DNA of 64,000 nucleotides from positions 3,298,200 through 3,362,199 of the forward strand of contig NZ_CP046242.1 in the NCBI RefSeq assembly GCF_023205095.1, written 5' to 3'. Position numbers and translations under genes: made by a program. The stretch's first letter is position 1. Each line of letters begins with the position of its first letter. Under the pieces are notes generated by a model. The model did no database searches, was not told where the DNA came from, and saw only the letters and a list, made by a program, of their open reading frames with translations. Positions 27,218-36,381 of this stretch are shown piece by piece. Source of the DNA: Bizionia sp. M204 (GTDB lineage Bacteria; Bacteroidota; Bacteroidia; Flavobacteriales; Flavobacteriaceae).

Positions 27218-27952
27218 ATGAAACTAAAAGCTATAATAGTCGAAGACGAACATACTAGTCGTGATATTTTAAAAAACTACTTAACACGCTACTGTCCAAA
27301 TGTCCAGGTTTTAGGTGAAGCAGAAAACGTGGAGGAAGCACTCATTTTAATTAGAAATAACGAACTAGATTTGGTGTTTCTAGATGTGGAAATGCCTTAT
27401 GGAAATGCCTTCGATTTATTAGAAAAAGTAGGCGATATTAATTTTGAAACCATATTTGTAACAGCCTATAATCACTATGCTATGGATGCGTTAAATGCTC
27501 ACGCATCGTATTATTTAATGAAGCCAATTTCTATTGATGAATTAATTAAAGCGGTGGATTATGTAACTGAAATTAAACAGAAAGAATCCGCGCTTCAAGA
27601 TCAGGTTTTAGTCCCTAAAATACAGGTGATTTCAGGAAAAATAACCATACCACAGCAGGATGGGTTTGAAGTCATCAACACAGCAGATATTTTGTATTGC
27701 AAAGCCGATGATAACTACACGGAGATTTATTTAAATAATGAGAAAAAGAAATTGGTAAGTAAGACCTTGAAGTATTTTGATGATGCGTTGATGGATAGCC
27801 ACTTTTCACGCGTGCATAAATCCTATTTAGTAAACGTCAACGAGATTGTAAAGTACGTGAAAGGAAAGGGAGGAAGTGTTGTGTTGAGTAATGGGAAGCA
27901 AGTGAGTGTTTCGGCTTCTAGAAAAGCGGAATTGTTGGCTTTTTTTAAATAG
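27218..27952 (+). CDS. LytTR family response regulator
   Basis: A 244-residue regulator. The receiver domain (1-120) has the acidic pair Glu-Asp at 8-10, the phospho-acceptor Asp in DLVFLDVEMP (near 55), the Thr in FVTAYNHYA and the Lys in LMKPIS. The LytTR DNA-binding domain (about 140-244) shows DILYCKADDNYTEIYL and FSRVHKSYLVNVNEIV. It pairs with the sensor kinase immediately upstream. LytTR sites are usually direct repeats; the nearest obvious element is instead the 16-bp palindrome before the kinase. Confidence 0.95.
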   Translation: MKLKAIIVEDEHTSRDILKNYLTRYCPNVQVLGEAENVEEALILIRNNELDLVFLDVEMPYGNAFDLLEKVGDINFETIFVTAYNHYAMDALNAHASYYLMKPISIDELIKAVDYVTEIKQKESALQDQVLVPKIQVISGKITIPQQDGFEVINTADILYCKADDNYTEIYLNNEKKKLVSKTLKYFDDALMDSHFSRVHKSYLVNVNEIVKYVKGKGGSVVLSNGKQVSVSASRKAELLAFFK

Positions 27953-28244
27953 AATTCCTGCAAAAGCAGGAAATCGAAGATTCAGAGGAGCTAATCTCAT
28001 AGCTTTAAATACAGCACTTCAAATTTAACACAACCGTTAACCATTTCAAGCGAAGCGAGAACTAATAGATTTTTTATATCACCCTAGATTTCCAAACCTA
28101 TCAGGTTTTAGAAACCTTTTAGGTCTTTTAGGCATTTCTCAAAACCATTCAGTAAGAGTAGAAATATTAATCTCAAAAATAATCCTACTTTAGCAATTCA
28201 TAAAAACGAATACTCAAAACATAATTTATAAAAGCAACATTATT
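27953..28244. other. Intergenic region with short palindromic repeats
   Basis: About 290 bases without a gene. It holds AAACCT-ATC-AGGTTT at 28094-28108 followed directly by a degenerate copy (AAACCT-TTT-AGGT at 28112-28124). Elements of this kind recur between flavobacterial genes in my experience. I see no convincing ORF on either strand. Confidence 0.5.
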
Positions 28245-28760
28245 ATGCCTGTTATCAAACCCGTAAACGGAAAAGCACCAAACATACCAACTAATTGTTA
28301 TATTGCCGAAAACGCCACCATTGTTGGCGATGTTTCAATGGGATCAAACTGCAGCGTTTGGTTTAATGCCGTTATTCGTGGTGATGTCCATTATATCAAA
28401 ATGGGAAATAAAGTTAATGTTCAGGATGGTGCCATTATTCATGCTACGTATCAGAAATCGCCAACCACAATAGGAAACAATGTATCCATAGGTCATAATG
28501 CTATTGTGCATGGTTGTACCATTCATGATAATGTGCTTATTGGCATGGGTAGTATAGTCATGGATGATTGTGTTATTGAAAGCAATAGCATTATTGCAGC
28601 AGGTGCAGTGGTTACAAAGAATACACATATAGAATCAAATAGCATTTATGCAGGCATTCCAGCTAAAAAAGTAAAGGATATTAGCCAAGAATTAATTTCA
28701 GGTGAAATTAATAGAATAGCCGAAAACTACGTGACATATTCGGGTTGGTTTAAAGAGTAG
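28245..28760 (+). CDS. Gamma carbonic anhydrase family protein
   Basis: A 171-residue left-handed beta-helix protein built from hexapeptide repeats (for example NATIVGDVSMGSNCSVW and ENATIV, NCSVWF turns). The three His ligands of gamma carbonic anhydrases fit IIHATYQ, SIGHNAIVHG. The related PaaY and CaiE proteins share the same fold, so catalytic activity as an anhydrase is likely but not proven. The C-terminal helix (EINRIAENYVTYSGWFKE) is typical. It converges with murI, five bases away. Confidence 0.9.
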   Translation: MPVIKPVNGKAPNIPTNCYIAENATIVGDVSMGSNCSVWFNAVIRGDVHYIKMGNKVNVQDGAIIHATYQKSPTTIGNNVSIGHNAIVHGCTIHDNVLIGMGSIVMDDCVIESNSIIAAGAVVTKNTHIESNSIYAGIPAKKVKDISQELISGEINRIAENYVTYSGWFKE

Positions 28761-28764
28761 ATTC

Positions 28765-29544
28765 TTAAAAATCCAAATAGGAAATATCATGATTACCACC
28801 TAAAAGCGTGGTAATAACCTCTGTACTTGCATTGGTGTTAAATTGCCACTTCCCTTTAGTCATGGAGCTATTTAATAAATTATTCTCTTTTAAAATGAGT
28901 TCCGTCTGTTTGGCAACTGCTTCTCCAGAATCAATAATTTTAACCTGCTCTGGCAATAACTCTAATAGCTGTGGAAGTAAATAGGGGTAGTGCGTACAGC
29001 CTAACACTAAATAATCAATATTGGCTTTAATCATGGGTTGTAAATAGAGTTTTAATAAGCCAGTCATTTCAGATGAATTTAATTTACCCGATTCAATTAA
29101 TTGCACTATACCTTCGCCTTCTTGTTCTATAACTTGTATATGCCGACTATATAAATCTGCTGCTTGATGAAATAATTCGCTAGACAAGGTGCCGCGAGTG
29201 GCAAGAATACCAATGGCTTTGGTTTTAGTATTTAAAGCTGCTGGTTTAATAGCAGGTTCAATACCTATAAAGGGAATTGGAAATTTTTCGCGAAGTATTT
29301 TTATGGAATTGGTTGTCGCGGTGTTGCAAGCCACAACAATGAGTTTGCAGCCTTTGGACATTAGGTGTTCGGTGTTTTTGATACTTAATTGAATAATTTC
29401 CTGCTGCGTTTTAGTACCATAGGGCGAGTTTTTACTATCGGCAAGGTAAATGGTATTCTCATGTGGTAAACGCAGGTGGAGCTCGTTCCAAATGGACGTG
29501 CCACCAACACCAGAATCGAATATGCCAATGGGTTTTGTGCTCAT
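28765..29544 (-). CDS. murI: Glutamate racemase
   Basis: MurI makes D-glutamate for peptidoglycan. The 259-residue protein begins KPIGIFDSGVGGTSIW and has the two catalytic cysteines in VVACNTATTNS (near 74) and LVLGCTHYPYL (near 182), with the Asp in FDSG. It is the last gene of a minus-strand envelope cluster with two ompH genes and bamA, but a strong hairpin separates it from ompH, so it may be separately transcribed. Confidence 0.96.
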   Translation of the reverse strand: MSTKPIGIFDSGVGGTSIWNELHLRLPHENTIYLADSKNSPYGTKTQQEIIQLSIKNTEHLMSKGCKLIVVACNTATTNSIKILREKFPIPFIGIEPAIKPAALNTKTKAIGILATRGTLSSELFHQAADLYSRHIQVIEQEGEGIVQLIESGKLNSSEMTGLLKLYLQPMIKANIDYLVLGCTHYPYLLPQLLELLPEQVKIIDSGEAVAKQTELILKENNLLNSSMTKGKWQFNTNASTEVITTLLGGNHDISYLDF

Positions 29545-29556
29545 ATATCAAAAATA

Positions 29557-29585
29557 AAAAAGCCACTTGATATAAGTGGCTTTTT
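29557..29585 (-). terminator. Terminator between ompH and murI
   Basis: A perfect 12-base-pair stem (29557-29568 with 29574-29585) and five-base loop lie directly after the ompH stop, with a T-run on the minus strand. Confidence 0.85.
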
Positions 29586-29606
29586 GTAGAATATTTTAAA
29601 AAAAGA

Positions 29607-30116
29607 TTAGATACCTAACGCTTTCTTAACATCGTCTAATAAATTTTTACCGTCGGCCATGATAACACCACCACCTTGTGTAGAATCAAGTACATACTCA
29701 AAACCTTGAGCTCTTGCTACTTTTAAGATAGCTGCTTTGGCTTTTTCAGTAATAGGCTTTAATAAGTCTACTTCTTTCTTTTGCATGTCTTGTTGCGCAG
29801 TACCACGATATTGTTGGATGTTTTGCTCCATAGTTTGAACTTCAATCAAACGTTTTTGGTTTTCTTCATCCGTTTTTGTTGGTGCTTCCGCTTCGTATTG
29901 CTTCATTTTATTTTGGTATTCAGTTACCATAGCTTTAATATCAGCTTCATACGTTTTGCCCAATTTTTCCATTTCAGATTGTGCTGTTGACATTTCTGGC
30001 ATAGATTTAATTAAATCTTGGGTATTAATGTGCGCAACTTTGCTTTGAGCTTGTGTAAAACTGGTTGCTCCAATAAATAATGCTGCTGCAAATAAAAGGG
30101 TTTTGAATTGTTTCAT
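29607..30116 (-). CDS. OmpH/Skp family periplasmic chaperone (first)
   Basis: A 169-residue Skp-like chaperone that escorts unfolded outer-membrane proteins to the BAM complex. A signal peptide of about 23 residues ends Thr-Gln-Ala-Gln. The strand VAHINTQDLIKSMPEM follows, then a long helical hairpin rich in Lys, Glu and Gln (about 45-120), and closing strand FEYVLDSTQGGG. It is 38 bases downstream of a longer OmpH paralogue; such tandem pairs after bamA are typical of flavobacteria. Confidence 0.93.
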   Translation of the reverse strand: MKQFKTLLFAAALFIGATSFTQAQSKVAHINTQDLIKSMPEMSTAQSEMEKLGKTYEADIKAMVTEYQNKMKQYEAEAPTKTDEENQKRLIEVQTMEQNIQQYRGTAQQDMQKKEVDLLKPITEKAKAAILKVARAQGFEYVLDSTQGGGVIMADGKNLLDDVKKALGI

Positions 30117-30154
30117 TTTAAAAATAGTATTAATGTGTGTTATAAATTTAATTA

Positions 30155-31192
30155 TTAATTATCGCCTTCATCCTCGTCTGGCGTGTCTTCATTTGTGTTG
30201 TTTCTAGCTTTTTCACGCTCTAAACGTGCTTGTTCTCTTTCGGCTAGAATTCGTTGCTTACGTTCTTCTAATTCTTGTTTTCTGCGCGCACGATCATCTA
30301 ATTTTTCCTGTCTGCGCTCTTCAGCAATTTGCTCTGGGGTTTTTACCTCTTCAGAGTCTGTATTGTTTTTGTTATTTTCAATAACAGTTGTTTCTTCTAC
30401 CTCATCTTCGGCTTCATCAGCTTCATTGTCCTGATTACGGCTGTTTAATTTTTCTTCACGCGCTAAATTACGAGCTTCAATAATACTGTCACGACGTTTT
30501 TGAGCTGCTAATTTACGTGCTTCACGTTCGTTCATTATTTCGTTTTTGCGTTCGTCAGCAGCTTCTTGTTTTGCTTCTAATTCTTCATCCACTTCAATAA
30601 CCAGATCTTCATCTTGGGCAGCCTGTTTTTCTGCTCTAGAACCTGCTTGGGTACGTTTAGCACTACGGGTTAAACTTCTAATAACTTGCTCGCTAAAATC
30701 ATACCGTTTTGCTGAATACAGCATCACTACATCAGCTGATTTATCAAAAACAAAATCATATTTCTTGGCTTCTGCAATATCTTGGACCGCAGAAAAAATT
30801 TGATCTTGAATGGGTTGAATGAGTTGCTTTTTCTGAATCATTAAGTCGCCATTTGGACCAAAACGCTTTTGCTGATAATCTAATATTTCTTTTTCTTCAA
30901 AAGCAATATCCTCTTCACGCTCGGCAATTAATTCTTTAGTTAAAAGCGCTTTTTCATTGCTTAAATCTTTTCGCTTTTGCGCAATAGTTCCTAATTGTTG
31001 TTCAATTTCGCTTTTCCACTTTTGGACTTTTGTTTCCAATTGTGACGTTGCTTGTTGATATTCTGGAACATTTTCAAGAATGTATTCAGTGTCTATGTAG
31101 CCAATTCTTACACCACGTTGTGCAAAACTGGACATGCTTAACATGAATACTGTAGCCACTAAAAAAAGAACTTTTAATTTCATCTGTTTCAT
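30155..31192 (-). CDS. OmpH/Skp family protein with long charged C-terminal extension
   Basis: A 345-residue protein. The first 185 residues are a normal OmpH domain with signal peptide (ending Ser-Phe-Ala-Gln), the opening strand VRIGYIDTEYILENVPEY, a helical hairpin and the strand YDFVFDKSADVVM. The remaining 160 residues are an Arg/Lys/Glu-rich, mostly helical and low-complexity tail with repeated RRQEKLDDRARRKQELEE-like segments, split by an acidic stretch. The tail is about as long as the domain and is probably periplasmic. It may act as a coiled spacer, which is inference. Confidence 0.9.
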   Translation of the reverse strand: MKQMKLKVLFLVATVFMLSMSSFAQRGVRIGYIDTEYILENVPEYQQATSQLETKVQKWKSEIEQQLGTIAQKRKDLSNEKALLTKELIAEREEDIAFEEKEILDYQQKRFGPNGDLMIQKKQLIQPIQDQIFSAVQDIAEAKKYDFVFDKSADVVMLYSAKRYDFSEQVIRSLTRSAKRTQAGSRAEKQAAQDEDLVIEVDEELEAKQEAADERKNEIMNEREARKLAAQKRRDSIIEARNLAREEKLNSRNQDNEADEAEDEVEETTVIENNKNNTDSEEVKTPEQIAEERRQEKLDDRARRKQELEERKQRILAEREQARLEREKARNNTNEDTPDEDEGDN

Positions 31193-31351
31193 ATTTTATA
31201 ATTTATAACGTGTAAATTCTAAAACGACAGACTTTTTATATTATTCTATCCTTTTTAAATTACTGTTTTCAAAATTATGAATTTTAATTTGAAAATAATT
31301 TAAATCGGGATTTAATTAATTATAAGTGTTATAGAAAATATCGTGCCAAAA

Positions 31352-33949
31352 TTAAAATTGTTGTCCAATAATAAAGTGCGTTTCCCATCCATTAGGTGAT
31401 GTTTGTCCTGGAAGCGCATCAAATCCATAACCAAAATCAATACCTAATAAACCAAATGCTGGCATGAAAATACGAACACCTGCACCACTAGATCTGTATA
31501 AATTGAATGGGTTATAATCCTGAAAATCATTATAGGACACACCTCCTTCAACAAAACCTAAAAGATATATTTTAGCCGTTTGGCTCATACTAATTGGATA
31601 ACGTAACTCCATAGAGAACTTATTATAAATAGTTCCACCATCGTTGGTAATATTATTTTCGCCATCAATTGGTTGAAGTGATTGGTTTGGATAACCACGT
31701 AGCGCAACGGCTTCACGTCCATCTAAACTGTAACTTCCTAAACCATCTCCTCCAAGGAAAAAACGCTCAAAAGGAATTACACCCCTTGCTTGGTTGTAAG
31801 CTCCTAAGAACCCGAATTCTACGCCAGATTTTGCGATAAGCTTTCCAAATAGTCTAGTGTACCAATCACCTTTCATTTTTATTTTATAAAATTCTAACCA
31901 TTTGTATCGTTCTTGATCAATAGCACCTACTTGGTCTAATGCTTGTTGGCGCAAAATTTGGCTTTCTGCTGTTTCTGAAATTTCTAACCATTCGTCACGT
32001 TCGACCAAAAGTTGATCATAATCTACACCATTGAACAGTGAGTAGGGTAAAGATAATTTTGCTGAAATACTAAAGTTAGAACCGCCTGTTGGGAACACAG
32101 GATCGTTATAAGTGTTGTTCCGACTTAAACCGATTGTGTATGCTAAATTGTTTGAGAACCCATCACCAAAAGTGAATAGTCCCGTATTGTAGTTTTTTAG
32201 GTTGTAATGTTGAAAACTTACGGCTTGTGATAATGTGAAATAATCATCTGGTACGCTTAAACGTTTTGCTAATCCTACTGTTACACCAGTAATATTAAAG
32301 CGTTTGTCACGATCGGCATTACCTGTTTGTGGGTCATATAAAAATTGTGCCGAGTGCGAAATCGATGTTGAGAATTGAACTGGTTTTTTACCTCCCATCC
32401 ATGGTTCTGTAAATGAAAAACTATAGGTTTGGTAAAAACGACTGGCTTGTAAACGCAGTGCTAATTTTTGTCCATCACCACGAGGGACTGGTTTGTATGC
32501 TTCTAGATTAAATATGTTTTTTAATGAGAAGTTGTTAAATGATAAGCCTAAAGTACCAATAAAACCACCGCCACCATAACCACCTTGTAGCTCTACTTGG
32601 CTTGAACCTGTTTCTACAACGCCATATTCCAAATCAATAGTCCCTTCATTTGGATTGGGATTATTAAAGTTGGTGGCAATTTGTTCGGCATCAAAATAAC
32701 CTAATTGACTTAATTCTCTAATAGTACGAACTACATTGGCTTTACTATATAATTGACCAGGTCTGGTGTGTAATTCACGATATATAACACGGTCATTAGT
32801 AACATCATTACCTACAACAGTAACGCTATTGAAATAAACAGGCTTACCTTCTGTAATACGGATCTCCATATCAATTACATTACCCTCTGTGTTAACTTCT
32901 ACAGGGTTTATCGTAGAGAATAGATAACCGTTATTTTGGTATTGATTGGTAATATCCAACGCATCTGGTTTCGTTTCGTCTGCTATACGCTTTTCTAAAA
33001 GGACACCATTATAAATGTCGCCTTTATTAATTCGAAGAATACCTCTTAACTGTTGATCAGTGTATACGGTGTTTCCAATAAAGCTAATATCACCAAAACG
33101 ATATTGTTCACCTTCTTCTACCCTAATATTTATAGCAACATTTTTCTTGTCAATTCGGGAAATAGAATCTGAAATAACACGAGCATCACGAAAACCATTT
33201 TCCTTCAATTTATCGATAACACTTTCTAAATCTTCTTTATAATCTGTTTCAATAAATTTAGATCGTTTAAAAATGCGTAAGAAATTTTTCTGTTTCGTGT
33301 TTTTCATGGCTTTTCGTAACTTCGAATCTGGAAGTGCTGAATTCCCTTCAAAATTAATTTCGCTCACTTTTACTTTTTTGCCTTTATCAACATTTAAAAC
33401 CATGTTTACGCCTGGACGTCCTGTAGAGTCTGGAACTTCAATTGTATTAATATGTACTTTCGTATTGTAGAAGCCTTCTTTTTGGTATTTATTTGTTAGG
33501 TAGTTTTTAGTAGTCGTGACCAAGTTTTCCGTAACTTTCACACCATTTTGTAAATTGCTTTCGGTAATAATATCATCTTTTTTAGATTTTTTAATACCTT
33601 TTATTTTCAGCTCCTTCAATTCTGGAAGATCAAAAAGACGAATTTCTAAATAAGCAACATCACCTTCTGTTTTAAGAAGGTACATGTTAATGTCTCTAAA
33701 TAAATTGGATTTCCAAAGCTTTCTAATGGCTTCGCTAATTTTATCACCAGGAATAAGGATTTCTTCCCCTTTTCTAAGCCCCGAATACGTAATAATGGTT
33801 TGCGGGCTAAAGTGTGTGTCACCAGAAACTGAAATATCACCAAGGGTATATTTCTTACCGGTTGGTGCTGGTTGTAATTCTTGCCCTTGAATGTTTAAAC
33901 TGCTTACTAAAAGTAAAAAAGTAAATAATAGCCCTATATATGTTTTCAA
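31352..33949 (-). CDS. bamA: Outer-membrane protein assembly factor BamA
   Basis: BamA inserts beta-barrel proteins into the outer membrane. About five POTRA repeats (residues about 30-430, with LGDISVSGDTHFSPQ and VSEINFEGNSALPDSKLRKAM) precede a C-terminal Omp85 barrel ending in Phe. The gene begins in uppS. I chose the TTG at 33949 (865 residues), which lies ten bases after the uppS stop and opens directly into a signal peptide (LKTYIGLLFTFLLLVSSL). ATGs at 34027 and 34090 would give 891 or 912 residues but add 26-47 polar residues before the signal. Surface loops contain a long charged insert (about 695-735). Confidence 0.92.
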   Translation of the reverse strand: MKTYIGLLFTFLLLVSSLNIQGQELQPAPTGKKYTLGDISVSGDTHFSPQTIITYSGLRKGEEILIPGDKISEAIRKLWKSNLFRDINMYLLKTEGDVAYLEIRLFDLPELKELKIKGIKKSKKDDIITESNLQNGVKVTENLVTTTKNYLTNKYQKEGFYNTKVHINTIEVPDSTGRPGVNMVLNVDKGKKVKVSEINFEGNSALPDSKLRKAMKNTKQKNFLRIFKRSKFIETDYKEDLESVIDKLKENGFRDARVISDSISRIDKKNVAINIRVEEGEQYRFGDISFIGNTVYTDQQLRGILRINKGDIYNGVLLEKRIADETKPDALDITNQYQNNGYLFSTINPVEVNTEGNVIDMEIRITEGKPVYFNSVTVVGNDVTNDRVIYRELHTRPGQLYSKANVVRTIRELSQLGYFDAEQIATNFNNPNPNEGTIDLEYGVVETGSSQVELQGGYGGGGFIGTLGLSFNNFSLKNIFNLEAYKPVPRGDGQKLALRLQASRFYQTYSFSFTEPWMGGKKPVQFSTSISHSAQFLYDPQTGNADRDKRFNITGVTVGLAKRLSVPDDYFTLSQAVSFQHYNLKNYNTGLFTFGDGFSNNLAYTIGLSRNNTYNDPVFPTGGSNFSISAKLSLPYSLFNGVDYDQLLVERDEWLEISETAESQILRQQALDQVGAIDQERYKWLEFYKIKMKGDWYTRLFGKLIAKSGVEFGFLGAYNQARGVIPFERFFLGGDGLGSYSLDGREAVALRGYPNQSLQPIDGENNITNDGGTIYNKFSMELRYPISMSQTAKIYLLGFVEGGVSYNDFQDYNPFNLYRSSGAGVRIFMPAFGLLGIDFGYGFDALPGQTSPNGWETHFIIGQQF

Positions 33950-33959
33950 TGATGTGATA

Positions 33960-34700
33960 TTAATGGAGTTGTTCACTTGTTTTCCCAAATCGTCGTTCTC
34001 TTTTTTGATATTCAATAATTGCTTCATACAAATTTTGCTTTGTAAAATCTGGCCAAAGCACCTGTGTAAAATATAATTCAGCGTATGCAATTTGCCACAA
34101 TAGAAAGTTGCTTATGCGCTGCTCACCACTGGTTCTAATTAGTAAATCTACGTCTGGTAAATTTCGCGTGTAAAGATGCTCATTTATAACTGATTCATCA
34201 ATTTTTTCCGCAGAAATTATATTATTTTTAACTTTAAGACTTATTTCCTTAACGGTATTTAGCAATTCTTCGCGTGAGCCATAACTTAAAGCTAGCGTTA
34301 AACACATCCGTTTATTGTTCTTTGTCTTTTCTATAACTTCTAATAATTCTTTATGTGCTTTTTTTGGTAAGGAATCTAAACAACCAATAGCCGCTAAGCG
34401 AATGTTGTTTTCCTGAAGTGTTTTTATTTCCTTCTTTAATGAGGATACTAACAGCTTCATAAGTGTTTGCACTTCTAATTTTGGTCGATTCCAGTTTTCT
34501 GTTGAAAATGCATAGAGTGTTAAATTTTCTATACCCAATTCAGCCGAAGCTTCTACAATCTCGCGAACAGATTTGGAACCATTTTCATGTCCAATACTGC
34601 GCAATAAACCTTTTTGTTTTGCCCAACGGCCATTACCATCCATTATTATGGCTAGGTGCTTGGGTAAATAATCGGTATGTATGGAGTCTTTTAAGTTCAC
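33960..34700 (-). CDS. uppS: Isoprenyl (undecaprenyl) diphosphate synthase
   Basis: UppS makes the C55 lipid carrier for peptidoglycan and polysaccharides. The catalytic motif IIMDGNGRWAKQKG is at residues 18-31 (Asp 21), and the cis-prenyltransferase end motifs LPDVDLLIRTSGEQRISNFLLWQ and LYFTQVLWPDF are present (the former split in two loops). Start: a GTG at 34700, just after the stop of the upstream DUF6089 gene, giving 246 residues, the normal length. Longer versions from 34724 or 34775 lie inside that gene. It is followed closely by bamA. Confidence 0.95.
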   Translation of the reverse strand: MNLKDSIHTDYLPKHLAIIMDGNGRWAKQKGLLRSIGHENGSKSVREIVEASAELGIENLTLYAFSTENWNRPKLEVQTLMKLLVSSLKKEIKTLQENNIRLAAIGCLDSLPKKAHKELLEVIEKTKNNKRMCLTLALSYGSREELLNTVKEISLKVKNNIISAEKIDESVINEHLYTRNLPDVDLLIRTSGEQRISNFLLWQIAYAELYFTQVLWPDFTKQNLYEAIIEYQKRERRFGKTSEQLH

Positions 34701-34705
34701 TTTTT

Positions 34706-35395
34706 TTAAAATACGCAGAAACATGGTTTCTTGCCGAATGTATATGTTAAGGTTAAACCTGTAAACATATACCAATCATTATTATTTGTATTACCAAAGC
34801 CTACTGGGGCTTCATTGTCATAATCAGGAACACTTCCATCTATTTCATCTGAAAACGTATAACGTGCACCAATTTCGGCTGCAATAATAAGGTTTCCTAA
34901 TGCATTAGTTTTAAAGCCTAAAACCATGGGAATTCCATAGGCAAAACTAGAGGTGTTTTCATCTCTTAAAACGCCTTGTCTACTAAAATAAAAATTATCA
35001 TGATAGGCTACAGAAATTCCTGAATATAAATAAGGAGTTGCTTTAATTCTACCGTCATGCAAGTCCCAATCGAAAAAAGTAAACTCCAATCCAGCAGATG
35101 CTTCAATAAGTTGGTTTGTAAAACTGTAATCACGTTGTTGTCGTCTTGGATCGTCTGATTTTGAGTCTTTACCTTCTAACTCGGTATAAATTACCGAAAA
35201 CCGAAATGCATGACGCGGACTTCTGTTCCATTTGTATAATGCACCAATAGCTGGCTTGTTAGGCGCAATGTACTTAGAGCTGCCAACATCTCCAATAAAA
35301 TTACTACCACCTAGAAACACACCCAATTCGTGGGTTTGCGATTGGCAGACGTGGTTGCTTAAAATTAGTAATAGTACGATGGTTAAATACCTCAT
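34706..35395 (-). CDS. DUF6089-like outer-membrane beta-barrel protein
   Basis: A 229-residue protein with a signal peptide (about 19 residues, ending Val-Cys-Gln-Ser-Gln) followed by strand-rich sequence beginning HELGVFLGGSNFIGDVG, as in the DUF6089 family found before uppS in Bacteroidota. About eight amphipathic strands are visible, consistent with a small barrel such as OmpA/OmpW-like folds. The function is unknown; location in the uppS-bamA cluster points to envelope assembly. It overlaps none of its neighbours when uppS starts at its GTG. Confidence 0.85.
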   Translation of the reverse strand: MRYLTIVLLLILSNHVCQSQTHELGVFLGGSNFIGDVGSSKYIAPNKPAIGALYKWNRSPRHAFRFSVIYTELEGKDSKSDDPRRQQRDYSFTNQLIEASAGLEFTFFDWDLHDGRIKATPYLYSGISVAYHDNFYFSRQGVLRDENTSSFAYGIPMVLGFKTNALGNLIIAAEIGARYTFSDEIDGSVPDYDNEAPVGFGNTNNNDWYMFTGLTLTYTFGKKPCFCVF

Positions 35396-35495
35396 AAACG
35401 TTTAAAAGTTTGCAAATATAATAAACTAAGATTAGCCTATAACAATTTGATTCAAAATGTATTTGAATTAAACTGATTTTAAATAAAATTATTGC

Positions 35496-36377
35496 CTAAT
35501 TGCGCTTGTCTTCGCCCCAAAGTAGTTTTTTTCGCAAGGTATCCAAAAAGCTTTCTTCTAATAATTCAATCATTTTAATGGTAAAAGGTGCTTTTTTTAT
35601 CTTGATAATAGTGTCATTAGATAAGGTTGCAATTCTAGAATCTAAGGATACTAAAAAATTGTCTTCACGACCATCTACTTTTAATTGAATTTCAGTAGAA
35701 TCAGTTATCACCAAAGGCCTCGCGCTTAAATTATGTGGCGCAATGGGTGTAATAACAAAGCTATTTGTATCTGGCGTAATTACGGGGCCACCGCAGCTTA
35801 ATGAATAACCGGTTGATCCTGTTGGTGTGGAAACAATGAGCCCATCACTCCAATAGGATGTTAGGTATTCATCATTTAATCGTGTTTCCACAGTAATCAT
35901 GGAAGTCGTGTTTTTCCGGCTAACGGCTATTTCGTTTAGTGCAAAATTAAGTGTGTTAAAATCATCTTTTTTAGGAAATGTTTCAATAGCTAATAAATTA
36001 CGTTCCGAAAGTTTATAAGCCTTATTAAAAATAGCATCCATAGCAGGAATAATTGCCTGACTTTGTATGGTGGCTAAAAATCCTAATCTACCTGTGTTAA
36101 CACCAATTATAGGAATATTTAAGTCGTGAACATAGGTAATGGCTCGTAAAATAGTACCATCACCACCAATGCTTATGAGTAAATCAAAACTCGAATCTAA
36201 AACGTCAGTAAGCGGAACATCATTGAACGACGATTCTTTTTCTTCTTGAATTTTCTGATTAAACTCTGAAATTAAAAATACACTTGCGGCGTCCTTATTC
36301 TTTAGGTAATGCAAAATAATAACAAGTGCTTCTTCCGTGCTGGCGTTAAAAGCTTGACCAAATATAGCTATTTTCAT
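35496..36377 (-). CDS. nadK: NAD kinase
   Basis: NadK phosphorylates NAD to NADP. The 293-residue protein carries the diagnostic GGDG motif in LISIGGDGTILRAI (near 73), the NTGRLGFLA motif (near 100), and TPTGSTGYSLSCGGP (near 185). It follows a CBS-domain gene by four bases, so the two are cotranscribed. The 100-base gap to the DUF6089 gene suggests the later genes may have a separate start. Confidence 0.96.
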   Translation of the reverse strand: MKIAIFGQAFNASTEEALVIILHYLKNKDAASVFLISEFNQKIQEEKESSFNDVPLTDVLDSSFDLLISIGGDGTILRAITYVHDLNIPIIGVNTGRLGFLATIQSQAIIPAMDAIFNKAYKLSERNLLAIETFPKKDDFNTLNFALNEIAVSRKNTTSMITVETRLNDEYLTSYWSDGLIVSTPTGSTGYSLSCGGPVITPDTNSFVITPIAPHNLSARPLVITDSTEIQLKVDGREDNFLVSLDSRIATLSNDTIIKIKKAPFTIKMIELLEESFLDTLRKKLLWGEDKRN

Positions 36378-36381
36378 GACC

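Noticed and set aside
30183..30803. Plus-strand Ser-rich frames opposite the longer ompH
   Set aside because: They mirror the Arg/Glu-rich tail in an antisense frame.
33646..33843. Second minus frame inside bamA
   Set aside because: Out of frame with bamA and lacks any family signature; bamA is clearly the real frame.
31352..34090. 912-residue version of bamA and 271-residue version of uppS
   Set aside because: Both extend into the neighbouring gene; the TTG and GTG starts directly after the upstream stop codons give usual lengths and signal peptide placement.
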